The position numbers and the translations under genes were made by a program. Positions 49,322 to 57,496 of a stretch of DNA of 64,000 nt are shown here, in pieces. Within the stretch, counting starts at the first letter, position 1; the number at the start of each line of letters is the position of its first letter. This DNA is from Limivivens sp034101475 (GTDB lineage Bacteria; Bacillota; Clostridia; Lachnospirales; Lachnospiraceae), in assembly GCA_034101475.1 (NCBI GenBank), contig JAXEJQ010000007.1:6748-70747 (forward strand), written 5' to 3'. The notes under the pieces are model-generated. The model saw only the letters and a program-made list of their open reading frames with translations, made no database searches and had not been told where the DNA came from.

Positions 49322-50374
49322 TTATTTCTTGTTTTCGTAGCCGTTCCATCCGGGAATGGTTCCGTCGATATCCCACAGATCCTCCCAGCTGTCAGCGCCT
49401 TCCCAGAGGAATACCTGACCTTTGATCAGACGGCAGTTTCTGTCCGCTTTCGCCAGCAGCTTCATTTCTTCCTCTGTCAGCGGATCTTCGAAGGTGCAGC
49501 GCAGATTGCCCAGATAATTCTTTCTGGTGGTCGAGAACGGAATCGGCATATGGCCCCTCTGTACCGCCCACTTCAGGCAGACCGTTGCCGGATGGATTCC
49601 ATGAGCCTTTGCCACTGCCTGTACCTCCGGAAGCTGAGTATCCACCACATCCTCCGGGGTCTTGTCCCGTTCCGGTCTGGCCGGGGAACCAATGGGGCAG
49701 AAGCCGATGATTTCAATGCCGTTTTCCTTGCAGAAATCATACAGCTCCGGCTGCTGAAATGCCGGGTGAAGCTCCATCTCATTAACCGCCGGTTTGATGC
49801 GGCAGTCCCGCAGAATCAGCTTCAGTTTGGGAATGGTCACATTGGAAACACCGATATGTTTTACCAGGCCCAGATCCACCAGCTTCTCCATCTGTCTCCA
49901 GCATGCCATGAATTCCTCGTGGATATAAGGTCTGGAATTGGGATTTCGGGTATCCACGTCACAGCCTGGGGGATGATAGTTCGGAAATGGCCAGTGCACA
50001 AAATACAGATCCAGATAATCCAGACGCAGGTCGCGCAGGGTTCTGGCACAGGAGAACAAAACGTCTCCTTTCCCGTGGCAGTCATTCCACACCTTGGAAA
50101 TCACAAACAAATCTTCCCGTTTGATTCCCGCGTCAAAGACCTTCTCCAGTGCTTCTCCAATTAAACTCTCATTTCCGTAGCAGGCCGCGCAGTCAATCAT
50201 CCGGTATCCGGAAAGAACGGCATCTTCCACGGCTGCCGCAACTTTTTCTCCGGGTACGCTGTCCGAACCGAAGGTCCCAAGGCCCAGACCCGGCATTTTT
50301 GCCCCTGTATACAGGGTGTGATACGGCACCAGCTTCGGGTCTACCGCATCAGCGGGGATTCTGTTTTCTCCCAT
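49322..50374 (-). CDS. Aldo/keto reductase
   Basis: NAD(P)H-dependent oxidoreductase with a TIM barrel, 350 residues, longer than the usual 280-330. The catalytic tetrad can be seen: Asp and Tyr in 'MIDCAACYGNESLIGEAL', Lys in 'LFVISKVWNDCH' and His in 'LDLYFVHWPFP'. Cofactor-binding motifs are 'KHIGVSNVTIPKL', 'NEMELHPAFQQPEL' and 'IPFSTTRKNYLGNL'. An inserted loop around 'PPGCDVDTRNPNSRPYIHEEF' accounts for part of the extra length. It is the last gene of the operon controlled by the LacI regulator, 21 bases after the dehydrogenase, so a sugar or polyol substrate is likely. Confidence 0.9.
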   Translation of the reverse strand: MGENRIPADAVDPKLVPYHTLYTGAKMPGLGLGTFGSDSVPGEKVAAAVEDAVLSGYRMIDCAACYGNESLIGEALEKVFDAGIKREDLFVISKVWNDCHGKGDVLFSCARTLRDLRLDYLDLYFVHWPFPNYHPPGCDVDTRNPNSRPYIHEEFMACWRQMEKLVDLGLVKHIGVSNVTIPKLKLILRDCRIKPAVNEMELHPAFQQPELYDFCKENGIEIIGFCPIGSPARPERDKTPEDVVDTQLPEVQAVAKAHGIHPATVCLKWAVQRGHMPIPFSTTRKNYLGNLRCTFEDPLTEEEMKLLAKADRNCRLIKGQVFLWEGADSWEDLWDIDGTIPGWNGYENKK

Positions 50375-50395
50375 AGTTTCTCCTCACTTTCTTTT

Positions 50396-51445
50396 TTATT
50401 TTTCACTGTCAATCAGAATCTTTCCTTTTACCAGTCCGGGTGTTTTGAACATTTCAAAGGCATCGGCAATCTGGCTTAAAGGAATCTTTTTGTAAATAAA
50501 GGACTCATCAAACTTCAGCTGTCCGGTCTTGAAATAATGAGCAGCCAGCTCCCATTCTTTTCCAGGGAACGGCGCACTGTAGGACATCCAGGAACCGGTC
50601 AGCCGGAACTCCTTCCGGTTGATGTTTTCCCATTCCGGAACCGTAAAGCTTAACTCCCTGGTCGGCGTTCCGATAAAGCAGACATCCGCCTTATTGGCAG
50701 CCAGCTTGAAGGCCATTTTCATGGTAATCACATTTCCGGCCGTCTCATAAACGTAATCGAAGCCCTTGCCGTCCGTGATCTCCTTCACCTGATCCATGAA
50801 ATTCTCTTCCAGGGTATTGATCCCGTAATCCGCGCCCAGACGTGCTGCCAGATCCAGTCTTTCCTTCACAATATCAAATACCACAACCTTGGCTGCGCCG
50901 AAAATCTTTGCCCACTGCATGGTCAGAAGGCCAATGGTGCCTCCTCCCAGGATGGCTACAGTATGTCCGCCCTTGTAATCGCATCTCTGCAGGCCATGAA
51001 GGGCAACGGTGGCCGGTTCAAAAAATGCGCCCTGTTCAAAGGAAACCTCATCGTCGAATTTGACAACATTGGTCTCCGGAACCACCACATATTCCGCAAA
51101 GCTTCCGAATTCTCTGGAACCGATAAAGCTGTAATGCTTGCACAGGGAATAATTTCCTTTCTGGCAGTCCTCACACTTCATACAGGGAACCAAGGGCACA
51201 CCAGCTACCCGATCCCCCGGCTTTACGGCAGTTACGCCTTCTCCCACTTCCTCCACAACGCCGGAGAATTCATGACCCAGCACATTCGGGAAAAAGTGAC
51301 AGGCATCCCCATTGACCCTGGGAATATCCGATCCGCAGATTCCGGTATATTTTACCTTGACCAGCACCCTGCCGGCTCCTGCCTGGGGCTTGTCAATGTC
51401 CTCATAGCGGATGTCATTTTTTGCATGCACAACTCCTGCTTTCAT
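50396..51445 (-). CDS. Zinc-dependent sugar/polyol dehydrogenase (GatD-like)
   Basis: Medium-chain dehydrogenase of 349 residues. Catalytic zinc ligands are in 'YTGICGSDIPRV' (Cys), 'LGHEFSGVVEEVG' (His-Glu); the structural zinc lobe is 'CMKCEDCQKGNYSLC' (four Cys). NAD-binding motif 'VAILGGGTIGLLTMQWAK', then 'VVFDIVKERLDLAARLGADY'. Closest by feel to galactitol-1-phosphate 5-dehydrogenase and sorbitol/xylitol dehydrogenases. With the neighbouring kinase, oxidation of a polyol to a ketose, then phosphorylation, is a reasonable scheme; the actual substrate is not determined. 21 bases separate it from xylB and from the reductase. Confidence 0.88.
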   Translation of the reverse strand: MKAGVVHAKNDIRYEDIDKPQAGAGRVLVKVKYTGICGSDIPRVNGDACHFFPNVLGHEFSGVVEEVGEGVTAVKPGDRVAGVPLVPCMKCEDCQKGNYSLCKHYSFIGSREFGSFAEYVVVPETNVVKFDDEVSFEQGAFFEPATVALHGLQRCDYKGGHTVAILGGGTIGLLTMQWAKIFGAAKVVVFDIVKERLDLAARLGADYGINTLEENFMDQVKEITDGKGFDYVYETAGNVITMKMAFKLAANKADVCFIGTPTRELSFTVPEWENINRKEFRLTGSWMSYSAPFPGKEWELAAHYFKTGQLKFDESFIYKKIPLSQIADAFEMFKTPGLVKGKILIDSEK

Positions 51446-51466
51446 GTTTTCAACCTCTTTCTTTCG

Positions 51467-52939
51467 TCAGAACTTTTTAAATGTATCCTTTAATTTATCA
51501 TAAAGCTCTAAATAAAGCTCCATGGACTTCTGGTACTGCTCATGCTTCCCGGGATCCGGCTTCTGCTCTCTGGTAATCACGATGGTCTCCTCCACCGCCT
51601 CTTCAAAGCTCTGATAAACACCGGTTCCAACGCCTGCCAGAATGCAGGCTCCCAGGGTCGTCGCTGTATCTGAGGTGGGTACCTTGATGACCTTTCCGGT
51701 AACATCCGCCTTGATCTGCGTCCAGAGAACACTGTTGGACGCGCCGCCCATGGCAATGAGCTCGCCCACCTCCACGCCTGCCTCTCTGGCAGTGCGCAGG
51801 TTGTGTTCCAGGGAATAAGCCACTCCCTCCAGAGCCGCACGGATCATATGGCCTCTGGTCTTATCAAAGCCCAGACCGTAAAAGACGCCCTTGGCATCCG
51901 GATCCCAGATCGGTGACCGTTCTCCTGCCATATAGGGAAGGAAGGTCACGCCTTCGCTGCCTGCCGGAACGGCTTCTGCCAGTCTGGTCAGCTCATCAAA
52001 GCTCATCCCGTCTCCCAGCTCCTGCCGGAACCATTTCAGAACACCTCCGCCTCCTACCGTTCCTCCCTGGAGAAGCCACAGACCAGGAACCACATGGGGA
52101 CTTAAAATCAGCTTCGGATGGGCCACTGCCGCATCCAGGCAGATACTCATGCCTCCTGCCTGACCTCCCTGTTCCTGGGTCTGGCCCTTCCTGCAGACCC
52201 CTGCTCCCAGTGTCCCGCAGGCGGCATCCAGCCCTCCGGCCACCACAGGCGTCCCCTGCTTCAGACCGGTGGCCTCTGCCGCTTCCCGGGTGACTGTTCC
52301 GATCACCTGATGGCAGGCGTACAGCTCCGGAACCAGATCCACCGAAAGCCCCAGGTCCTCTGCCAGCTCTGCATCATAGGCACAGGTTTCATTGTTGAAA
52401 AAATGCAGCCCGTAGCCCTGGGACATCTCCTGACTCATAACCCCCGTCAGCTTATAGCCGATGAAGCTGTTGCTCTGTAAAAATTTATCGGTTTTTTCAA
52501 AAATCTCCGGCCGGTTTTCCCGAAACCAGATCATTTTCGGCGTAGAATAGGAAGGCAGAAAATCATTTCCGGCCACCGCAAAAATCCGTTCTGCGCCGAC
52601 CTCCGCCTTCACCCGCTCACAGATATCTCTGGCTCTGGTGTCCATCCAGATGGGTGTATTGGCAAGACAGCGTCCTTCCTTATCCACGGGAATGGCCGAC
52701 CAGCTCTGGCCATCGATGCCGATTCCCTGAATCTCCGAAGGATCTGCCTCCGCCTGTGCCAGCACATCCCGGATTCCCAGGCAGATGGCCTGCCACCACT
52801 CCTCCGGGTTCTGTTCTGCCCAGCCCGGAGCCGGATAATACAGGGGATACCCCTGATTGGACTGCGCCCTGACTTTTCCGTCCCGTTCAAAAAGGGCAAC
52901 CTTACAGGCTGATGTTCCGATATCAATTCCTAATAACAT
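51467..52939 (-). CDS. xylB: FGGY-family carbohydrate kinase, xylulokinase-like
   Basis: ATP-dependent sugar kinase, 490 residues, probably phosphorylating D-xylulose or a related ketose. 'MLLGIDIGTSACKVALFERD' is the phosphate-1 motif; 'GIGIDGQSWSAIPVDKEG' , 'WMDTRARDICERVK' (typical of XylB), 'VVAGGLDAACGTLGAGV' with the catalytic Asp, 'FLPYMAGERSPIWDPDAKG' and 'IAMGGASNSVLWTQIKADV' follow. The open frame to 53059 overlaps lacI and is rejected; AAGGAG stands 6 bases before ATG 52939. A LacI-type operator lies 45 bases upstream. No transporter gene is in the operon. Confidence 0.88.
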   Translation of the reverse strand: MLLGIDIGTSACKVALFERDGKVRAQSNQGYPLYYPAPGWAEQNPEEWWQAICLGIRDVLAQAEADPSEIQGIGIDGQSWSAIPVDKEGRCLANTPIWMDTRARDICERVKAEVGAERIFAVAGNDFLPSYSTPKMIWFRENRPEIFEKTDKFLQSNSFIGYKLTGVMSQEMSQGYGLHFFNNETCAYDAELAEDLGLSVDLVPELYACHQVIGTVTREAAEATGLKQGTPVVAGGLDAACGTLGAGVCRKGQTQEQGGQAGGMSICLDAAVAHPKLILSPHVVPGLWLLQGGTVGGGGVLKWFRQELGDGMSFDELTRLAEAVPAGSEGVTFLPYMAGERSPIWDPDAKGVFYGLGFDKTRGHMIRAALEGVAYSLEHNLRTAREAGVEVGELIAMGGASNSVLWTQIKADVTGKVIKVPTSDTATTLGACILAGVGTGVYQSFEEAVEETIVITREQKPDPGKHEQYQKSMELYLELYDKLKDTFKKF

Positions 52940-52983
52940 ACCTAACTCCTTTTCCTGCTGCTGTGCAACATCCTGCAGCATAA

Positions 52984-52999
52984 GTGAACCGTTTCGCGC
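52984..52999. promoter_or_regulatory. LacI-type operator before xylB
   Basis: GTGAACCGTTTCGCGC, whose core GAACCGTTTC is identical to the core of the operator upstream of lacI (54057-54066). It falls between the lacI stop and the xylB start. Confidence 0.6.
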
Positions 53000-53000
53000 T

Positions 53001-54029
53001 TCAGGCTTCTTCCCCGCTTCTGTCCAGAATGGATTCCCCGGGATAAATACTGGTGGCAAGAGTAATCTGCTTCGTTCCCTCCGAATCCTGCTTCCCTCTG
53101 GCCCCGGTCAGCCGCTCCAGCATCAGCTCCGCTGCCTGTCTGGCAATCTCCTCCATGGGCTGCACCACCATCCACAGCCCGGGACGGATCACCCGGGACA
53201 GCAGCAGATTATCAAAACCTACAATGGAGACCTTTTCCGGAAAGGCAATCTCCTCTTCGTTCAGGGCAATCACCGCCCCCATGGTGATCTCATAGTTTGA
53301 CAGAAATACCGCTGTAGGCGGATCTTCCATCTCCATCAGCAGCCGGATGGAATCATAGCCATGCTGCACCTCCAGATCACCCTTGCGGATATACTTGGAA
53401 TACACCGGAAGATCCGCTTCTTCCATGGCGCGGAAATACCCCTGAAGCCGCCCGCCTGCCGTGTAATATTTCTCATCTCCGCAGATAATCGCGATTTTCC
53501 TGTGTCCCTTTTCAATCAAAAGCTTCACTGCCTGGTAAGAGGCCCCTTCATTGTCCACCCGTACACTGTCGAACTCCCGGTCCTCGAAGGTACGGTCAAT
53601 GAGCACCACCGGCGTCCCCCGGCTGACAGCTCCCTGCAGATAGGCGGAATTTCTGGATGTGGGAATCGTGATAATTCCATCCACCCGTTTTCCCAGCAGG
53701 AAACGGATCGACTCCTCCTCAAGCTTCTCATCTCCCCTGCAGTCACAGACAATGGTTCCATAATCGCTGGCCCGCAGGATATCCTCAATCTTGGCAATAA
53801 TGGTACTGGCAAACACATTGTCCAGCTTCTGGATCAGAACACCTACCGTCTTCGTCCGGTTTGTCGCCAGGCCCCTGGCCACCTCGTTCACCTCATAATG
53901 CAGAACTTCGATGGCATGTTCAATCGCCGCCCGATTCTCCGGAAGCACATTTCCTCCGTTTAAATACTTTGATACCGTAGCCAGGGAAAGACCTGTCATT
54001 TTTGTAATATCTCTGATCGTCGCAGCCAT
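53001..54029 (-). CDS. LacI-family transcriptional repressor
   Basis: 342 residues. The N-terminal headpiece is 'TIRDITKMTGLSLATVSKYL' (helix-turn-helix) followed by the hinge 'VLHYEVNEVARGLATNRTKT'. The periplasmic-binding-protein-like domain starts 'VGVLIQKLDNVFASTIIAKI' and includes 'RVDGIITIPTSRNSAYL', 'VVLIDRTFEDREFDSVRVDN' and 'VSIVGFDNLLLSRVIRPGL'. AAGGAGG precedes the ATG. It has a strong promoter with an operator at the start of transcription and a second operator before xylB, so it probably represses itself and the xylB operon until a sugar ligand binds. The ligand is unknown. Confidence 0.92.
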   Translation of the reverse strand: MAATIRDITKMTGLSLATVSKYLNGGNVLPENRAAIEHAIEVLHYEVNEVARGLATNRTKTVGVLIQKLDNVFASTIIAKIEDILRASDYGTIVCDCRGDEKLEEESIRFLLGKRVDGIITIPTSRNSAYLQGAVSRGTPVVLIDRTFEDREFDSVRVDNEGASYQAVKLLIEKGHRKIAIICGDEKYYTAGGRLQGYFRAMEEADLPVYSKYIRKGDLEVQHGYDSIRLLMEMEDPPTAVFLSNYEITMGAVIALNEEEIAFPEKVSIVGFDNLLLSRVIRPGLWMVVQPMEEIARQAAELMLERLTGARGKQDSEGTKQITLATSIYPGESILDRSGEEA

Positions 54030-54052
54030 CGTCCGTCCTCCTTTTCCGGTAT

Positions 54053-54070
54053 GAGCGAACCGTTTCGCTC
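54053..54070. promoter_or_regulatory. Palindromic operator at the lacI promoter
   Basis: GAGCGAACCGTTTCGCTC: 7 bp arms GAGCGAA / TTCGCTC around a CG centre, the usual form of LacI-family sites. It begins about 10 bases after the -10 of the lacI promoter. Confidence 0.7.
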
Positions 54071-54079
54071 TCTAACTGA

Positions 54080-54108
54080 ATCATAGCGCAAAAAGCCCCT
54101 TCTGTCAA
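54080..54108 (-). promoter_or_regulatory. lacI promoter
   Basis: On the minus strand a perfect TTGACA, 17 bases, TATGAT, about 50 bases before the lacI ATG. The -35 lies inside the hairpin of the upstream dipeptidase terminator. Confidence 0.7.
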
Positions 54109-54125
54109 GTGACAAAAGGGGCTTT
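54090..54125 (-). terminator. Terminator of the dipeptidase gene
   Basis: AAAGCCCCTT and AAGGGGCTTT form a 10 bp stem, extended by TGTCA/TGACA inside, followed on the minus strand by TTTTTG. It starts 5 bases after the dipeptidase stop. Confidence 0.85.
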
Positions 54126-54129
54126 CCCG

Positions 54130-55110
54130 CTAACACAACAGTTCTTCATACACACGCAGCACATTTTTATAAAAAATCTTCTCAATCTCGCTTTCGTGGA
54201 AGCCTTTTTTTCTCAGAGCATCGGCAATCCGCGGCATAAAGGAAGCATCCGGAACAGCCGGATTGGTGGCGATTCCATCCAGATCGCTTCCCAGACCGCA
54301 AACCTCGATTCCGCCCACATCTGCAATATGAGCCACATGCTCCGCCATGGCTGCCAGCAGCTCCGTTTTGTCTCCGCTTCCCGGATCCGTCAGAAAATCT
54401 GCCGACAGATTCAGTCCCGTCACACCGCCCCGTTCGCCCAGACAGCGGATCATGTCGTCCGTCAGGTTCCTGCATACGCCGCATTTTGCCGCCGCGTTGG
54501 AATGGCTGGCTACAAAAGGCTTCTTCGTATGTTTCGCCACGTCCCAGAAGCCCCCGTCCGAAAGATGGGACACATCGGGGATCATGCCAAGACGTTCCAT
54601 CTCCTCCACAGCCTGAATACCGAAATCAGTCAGACCGGCCGCCGTCCGTTCATGAAAAAGCGGTTTCTTCTGCTCATCCCTCTTCAGATTCGGAAAGCCG
54701 ATTTCATTTTCGTAATTCCAGGTCAATGTCATCATCCGCACGCCCAGGCGGTAAAAATCCCGCAGATATTCCAGGCTTCCTTTCACTGTAGCCCCTTCCT
54801 CAATGGTCAGCACGGCGCTCATTTTTCCATTCGCCTGATTCTTTACAATATCCTGAAAGCAGAAAGCCGGTGCAATCAGATCTTCGTTTTTCTCCAGCTC
54901 CCGGTAATAACGGTCAATGGCTTTCATTGCCTTTTCAAAAGGATTCCTGGTATCCTCCAGGCAGATGAAAACGGCAAAATTCTGCAGCAGATAGTCTGCA
55001 GCAGCCATTTTTTCCAGATCCACATGACCGGAGTTTTTTCTCAGGCCTTCTCCCTCTCCCTGATCAAAGAGACGGATCACCGTATCACAGTGCATATCCG
55101 CAATTTTCAT
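54130..55110 (-). CDS. Membrane dipeptidase (peptidase family M19)
   Basis: Zinc dipeptidase of the renal dipeptidase type, 326 residues. The metal motif is 'IADMHCDTVIRLFD' (His-x-Asp), the bridging Glu is in 'LTIEEGATVKG', and further ligands are in 'GMIPDVSHLSDGGFWDV' and 'FVASHSNAAAKCGVCRNLTD'; 'VCGLGSDLDGI' closes the site. The name is historical: no signal peptide or membrane helix is visible, so it is probably cytoplasmic. GAGGTG stands 6 bases before ATG 55110; a GTG three codons earlier is less suitable. It may act on L,D or D,L dipeptides; the substrate is not known. Confidence 0.93.
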   Translation of the reverse strand: MKIADMHCDTVIRLFDQGEGEGLRKNSGHVDLEKMAAADYLLQNFAVFICLEDTRNPFEKAMKAIDRYYRELEKNEDLIAPAFCFQDIVKNQANGKMSAVLTIEEGATVKGSLEYLRDFYRLGVRMMTLTWNYENEIGFPNLKRDEQKKPLFHERTAAGLTDFGIQAVEEMERLGMIPDVSHLSDGGFWDVAKHTKKPFVASHSNAAAKCGVCRNLTDDMIRCLGERGGVTGLNLSADFLTDPGSGDKTELLAAMAEHVAHIADVGGIEVCGLGSDLDGIATNPAVPDASFMPRIADALRKKGFHESEIEKIFYKNVLRVYEELLC

Positions 55111-55257
55111 ATTCCTCACCTCATTTTTCTGTTCCTGTTTGCAAAGCCGCAGAAAATCAAATTTTAACCTATCCTCTGTATACTCTTACTCGTTAAGGGA
55201 CAAATGAACCTGTCCTCCCCATAGACATGAGAACCCATGCAGGCACAGATTTTCATG

Positions 55258-55328
55258 TCCATTTATCCTTTGGCTCATAAGATATCCACAGGCATATATT
55301 CTCCTGTCCATTTGTCTCTCTGGCTCAT
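55258..55328. repeat. Two diverged copies of the TCCATTT...GGCTCAT repeat
   Basis: TCCATTTATCCTTTGGCTCAT at 55258-55278 split here as TCCATTTATCC + TTTGGCTCAT, and TCCATTTGTCT + CTCTGGCTCAT at 55307-55328, spaced about 50 bp as at 48809-48881. An inverted partial copy (GGGACAAATGAA) is at 55198-55209. No coding sequence is seen in 55111-55434. Confidence 0.6.
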
Positions 55329-55434
55329 CTTATCATATCTTTCTCCGGCAGTAAAGCTTTGTTGCCAGGAATCCTGAAATGCGGAACCGCATCACAGCTT
55401 TCGCCGTCTCCTCTTTCTCCATGCAGGACAGCTC

Positions 55435-55463
55435 TTTACTTTTTGGGAAATTCCTCCTATAAT
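55435..55463 (+). promoter_or_regulatory. arsR promoter
   Basis: TTTACT, 17 bases, a perfect TATAAT, 51 bases before the ArsR start. The sequence following it, up to the ribosome site, would be where autorepression acts. Confidence 0.55.
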
Positions 55464-55514
55464 AAGGGAGATACTCTCATTCACGACGCGCAATTCAAAA
55501 GGAGGAATCCCTTC

Positions 55515-55877
55515 ATGGAATTTGATGATTTTGCTCCAAAATGTGACTATATCCACGCCCACCCGGCCCTGATCCATAAAGTTGAAAAACAAATGCCTGC
55601 CGAGGAGCAGTTATATGACCTGGCAGAGCTTTTCAAAATTTTCGGCGATTCTACCCGTATTAAAATCCTGTACGTCCTGCTGGAAAGTGAAATGTGCGTA
55701 TGCGACATCGCCCAGCTTCTGAATATGACCCAGAGTGCCATTTCCCATCAGCTCCGGATTTTGAAGCAGAGCCGCCTGGTCAAGTTCCGCCGGGAAGGAA
55801 AGACGATCTTCTATTCTCTTGAGGATGACCATGTCTGCAGCATATTAAGTCAGGGAATGGAGCACCTGGAGGAATAA
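55515..55877 (+). CDS. ArsR/SmtB metal-sensing repressor
   Basis: Dimeric winged-helix metalloregulator, 120 residues. 'LFKIFGDSTRIKILYVLLES' and the recognition helix 'LLNMTQSAISHQLRILKQSR' are classic, with the wing 'LVKFRREGKTIFYSL'. The C-terminal helix carries D104, H106, H117 and E120 ('EDDHVCSILSQGMEHLEE'), the zinc alpha-5 site of SmtB; Cys61 and Cys63 in 'EMCVCDIA' correspond to the alpha-3 site. It is therefore probably a zinc or cobalt/nickel sensor. ATG 55515 follows AAAGGAGG; the frame is open upstream to 55359. No efflux gene lies beside it. Confidence 0.9.
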   Translation: MEFDDFAPKCDYIHAHPALIHKVEKQMPAEEQLYDLAELFKIFGDSTRIKILYVLLESEMCVCDIAQLLNMTQSAISHQLRILKQSRLVKFRREGKTIFYSLEDDHVCSILSQGMEHLEE

Positions 55878-55928
55878 TTTTCTTTCTCCGGAATCACTCC
55901 TGCCTGATTCACCTTCAAAAAAGAAAAT

Positions 55929-55970
55929 GACTCTGAAGAATTTTTCTTTTCTTCAGAGTCTTTCTTATTT
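55929..55970. terminator. Terminator between arsR and gltD
   Basis: GACTCTGAAG pairs exactly with CTTCAGAGTC around a T-rich loop and is followed by TTTCTTATTTT. It is positioned to stop both converging transcripts. Confidence 0.8.
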
Positions 55971-55999
55971 TATGCGCTTCCGGAACAGCATGCTTTTCT

Positions 56000-57484
56000 T
56001 TACAGGTTCGTATAGCCCATCAGAGACTCGTCAACTGCCTTTGCAGCTTCTCTTCCTTCCCGGATTGCCCATACAACCAGAGACTGGCCTCTGTGCATAT
56101 CTCCTGCTGTAAAAACATTGGGAACGGAAGTCTGAAATCTTCCCATTTCTGTTTTTACATTTGTCCTGCCATCCAGTTCCACCTGGAAAGCATCTGTCAC
56201 ATATTTCTGAGAACCCAGGAAACCTGCGGCAATCAGAACCAGATCCACATCCACCGTCTCCTCGCTGCCCTCTACCGGCACCATCATCATCCGCCCGGTG
56301 GCCTCGTCTTTCTTGCCGGCCAGCTTCACCAGCACCGCCTGGCAAACCTCGCCCTTTTTATTCGCCTTAAATTCTTTAACCGTTGTCTGATAAACCCGAG
56401 GATCATGGCCGAAGACTGCGATTGCCTCCTCCTGGCCGTAATCGGTTTTGCAGACTCTGGGCCACTCCGGCCAGGGATTGTTTTCCCCTCTGGTATCCGG
56501 CAGTTTTGGCATCATTTCCAGCTGCAGAACAGAAGCCGCACCCAGACGGATGGAGGTTCCCACACAGTCATTTCCGGTATCACCGCCGCCGATTACCATA
56601 ACCTTCTTTCCTTTTGCAGGAATAAACTGCTGATCAGCAAAATTGGAATCCAGCAGACTCTTGGTGGTTGCTTTCAGGAAGTCCACAGCAAAATAGATGC
56701 CTTTCGCCTCTCTTCCGGGAACCTTGATATCCCGCGGATTGGAGGCACCGCAGCACAGGAGCACCCGGTCATACTCCTTCAGAAGCTGGGCCGCTTTGAT
56801 GTCATTTCCCACGTCTGCGTTGGTCACAAACTCGATCCCTTCTGCTTTCATCAGGTCAACCCGCCGGTCAATCACCCATTTTTCCAGCTTCATATTGGGA
56901 ATCCCGTAACGCAGCAGACCGCCGATCCGGTCATTCCGCTCAAACACCGTTACCTGATGGCCTCTTTTATTCAGCTGCATGGCAGCCGCCAGGCCGGAAG
57001 GCCCGCTGCCCACAACAGCTACCTTCTTTCCTGTTCTGGCCTTCGGCACATGGGGCGTTACCAGCCCCGCCGCATAAGCATTTTCAATGATAGCCCGTTC
57101 ATTTTCCTTGGTGGAAACCGGATCTCCGTTTAAGTTGCAGGTACAGGCTGCCTCACAGAGCGCAGGGCAGACCCTGGAAGTAAATTCCGGAAAGCAGTTT
57201 GTTTTCGTCAGGCGCATATAAGCCTGCTCCCAGTTCCCGGAGTACACCAGGTCATTCCACTCCGGCACCAGATTGTTCAGCGGGCATCCGGAGGCCATAC
57301 CGTTGATCATCTGGCCAAACTGGCAGAAGGGTACGCCGCATGCCATGCATCTGGCACCCTGAATCATCTGTTTTTCCCTGGAAAGAGGGGTGTGGAATTC
57401 ATTAAAATTTTTAATTCGCTCCTTCGGCTTTACCGCTTCGCTGGTCTGTCTCTCATATTCCATAAATCCTGTTGGTTTTCCCAC
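56000..57484 (-). CDS. gltD: Glutamate synthase (NADPH) small chain
   Basis: Electron-entry subunit passing electrons from NAD(P)H through FAD and iron-sulfur clusters to GltB. 494 residues, normal length. N-terminal cysteines for two 4Fe-4S clusters: 'GARCMACGVPFCQFG', 'GCPLNNLVPEW' and 'CPALCEAACTCNLNGDPV'. FAD fold 'VAVVGSGPSGLAAAMQLNKR', NADPH fold 'VMVIGGGDTGNDCVGTSI', and the C-terminal 'VPNVFTAGDMHRGQSLVVWA'. The start is GTG with GGAGGG 7 bases upstream. It lies 12 bases after gltB and ends at a bidirectional terminator. Confidence 0.97.
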   Translation of the reverse strand: MGKPTGFMEYERQTSEAVKPKERIKNFNEFHTPLSREKQMIQGARCMACGVPFCQFGQMINGMASGCPLNNLVPEWNDLVYSGNWEQAYMRLTKTNCFPEFTSRVCPALCEAACTCNLNGDPVSTKENERAIIENAYAAGLVTPHVPKARTGKKVAVVGSGPSGLAAAMQLNKRGHQVTVFERNDRIGGLLRYGIPNMKLEKWVIDRRVDLMKAEGIEFVTNADVGNDIKAAQLLKEYDRVLLCCGASNPRDIKVPGREAKGIYFAVDFLKATTKSLLDSNFADQQFIPAKGKKVMVIGGGDTGNDCVGTSIRLGAASVLQLEMMPKLPDTRGENNPWPEWPRVCKTDYGQEEAIAVFGHDPRVYQTTVKEFKANKKGEVCQAVLVKLAGKKDEATGRMMMVPVEGSEETVDVDLVLIAAGFLGSQKYVTDAFQVELDGRTNVKTEMGRFQTSVPNVFTAGDMHRGQSLVVWAIREGREAAKAVDESLMGYTNL

Positions 57485-57496
57485 TGTCTTTCCCTC

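Noticed and set aside
48779..50164. 461-residue plus-strand open frame
   Set aside because: Covers DUF3343 and the aldo/keto reductase in antisense and begins in repeat DNA. No domain is seen.
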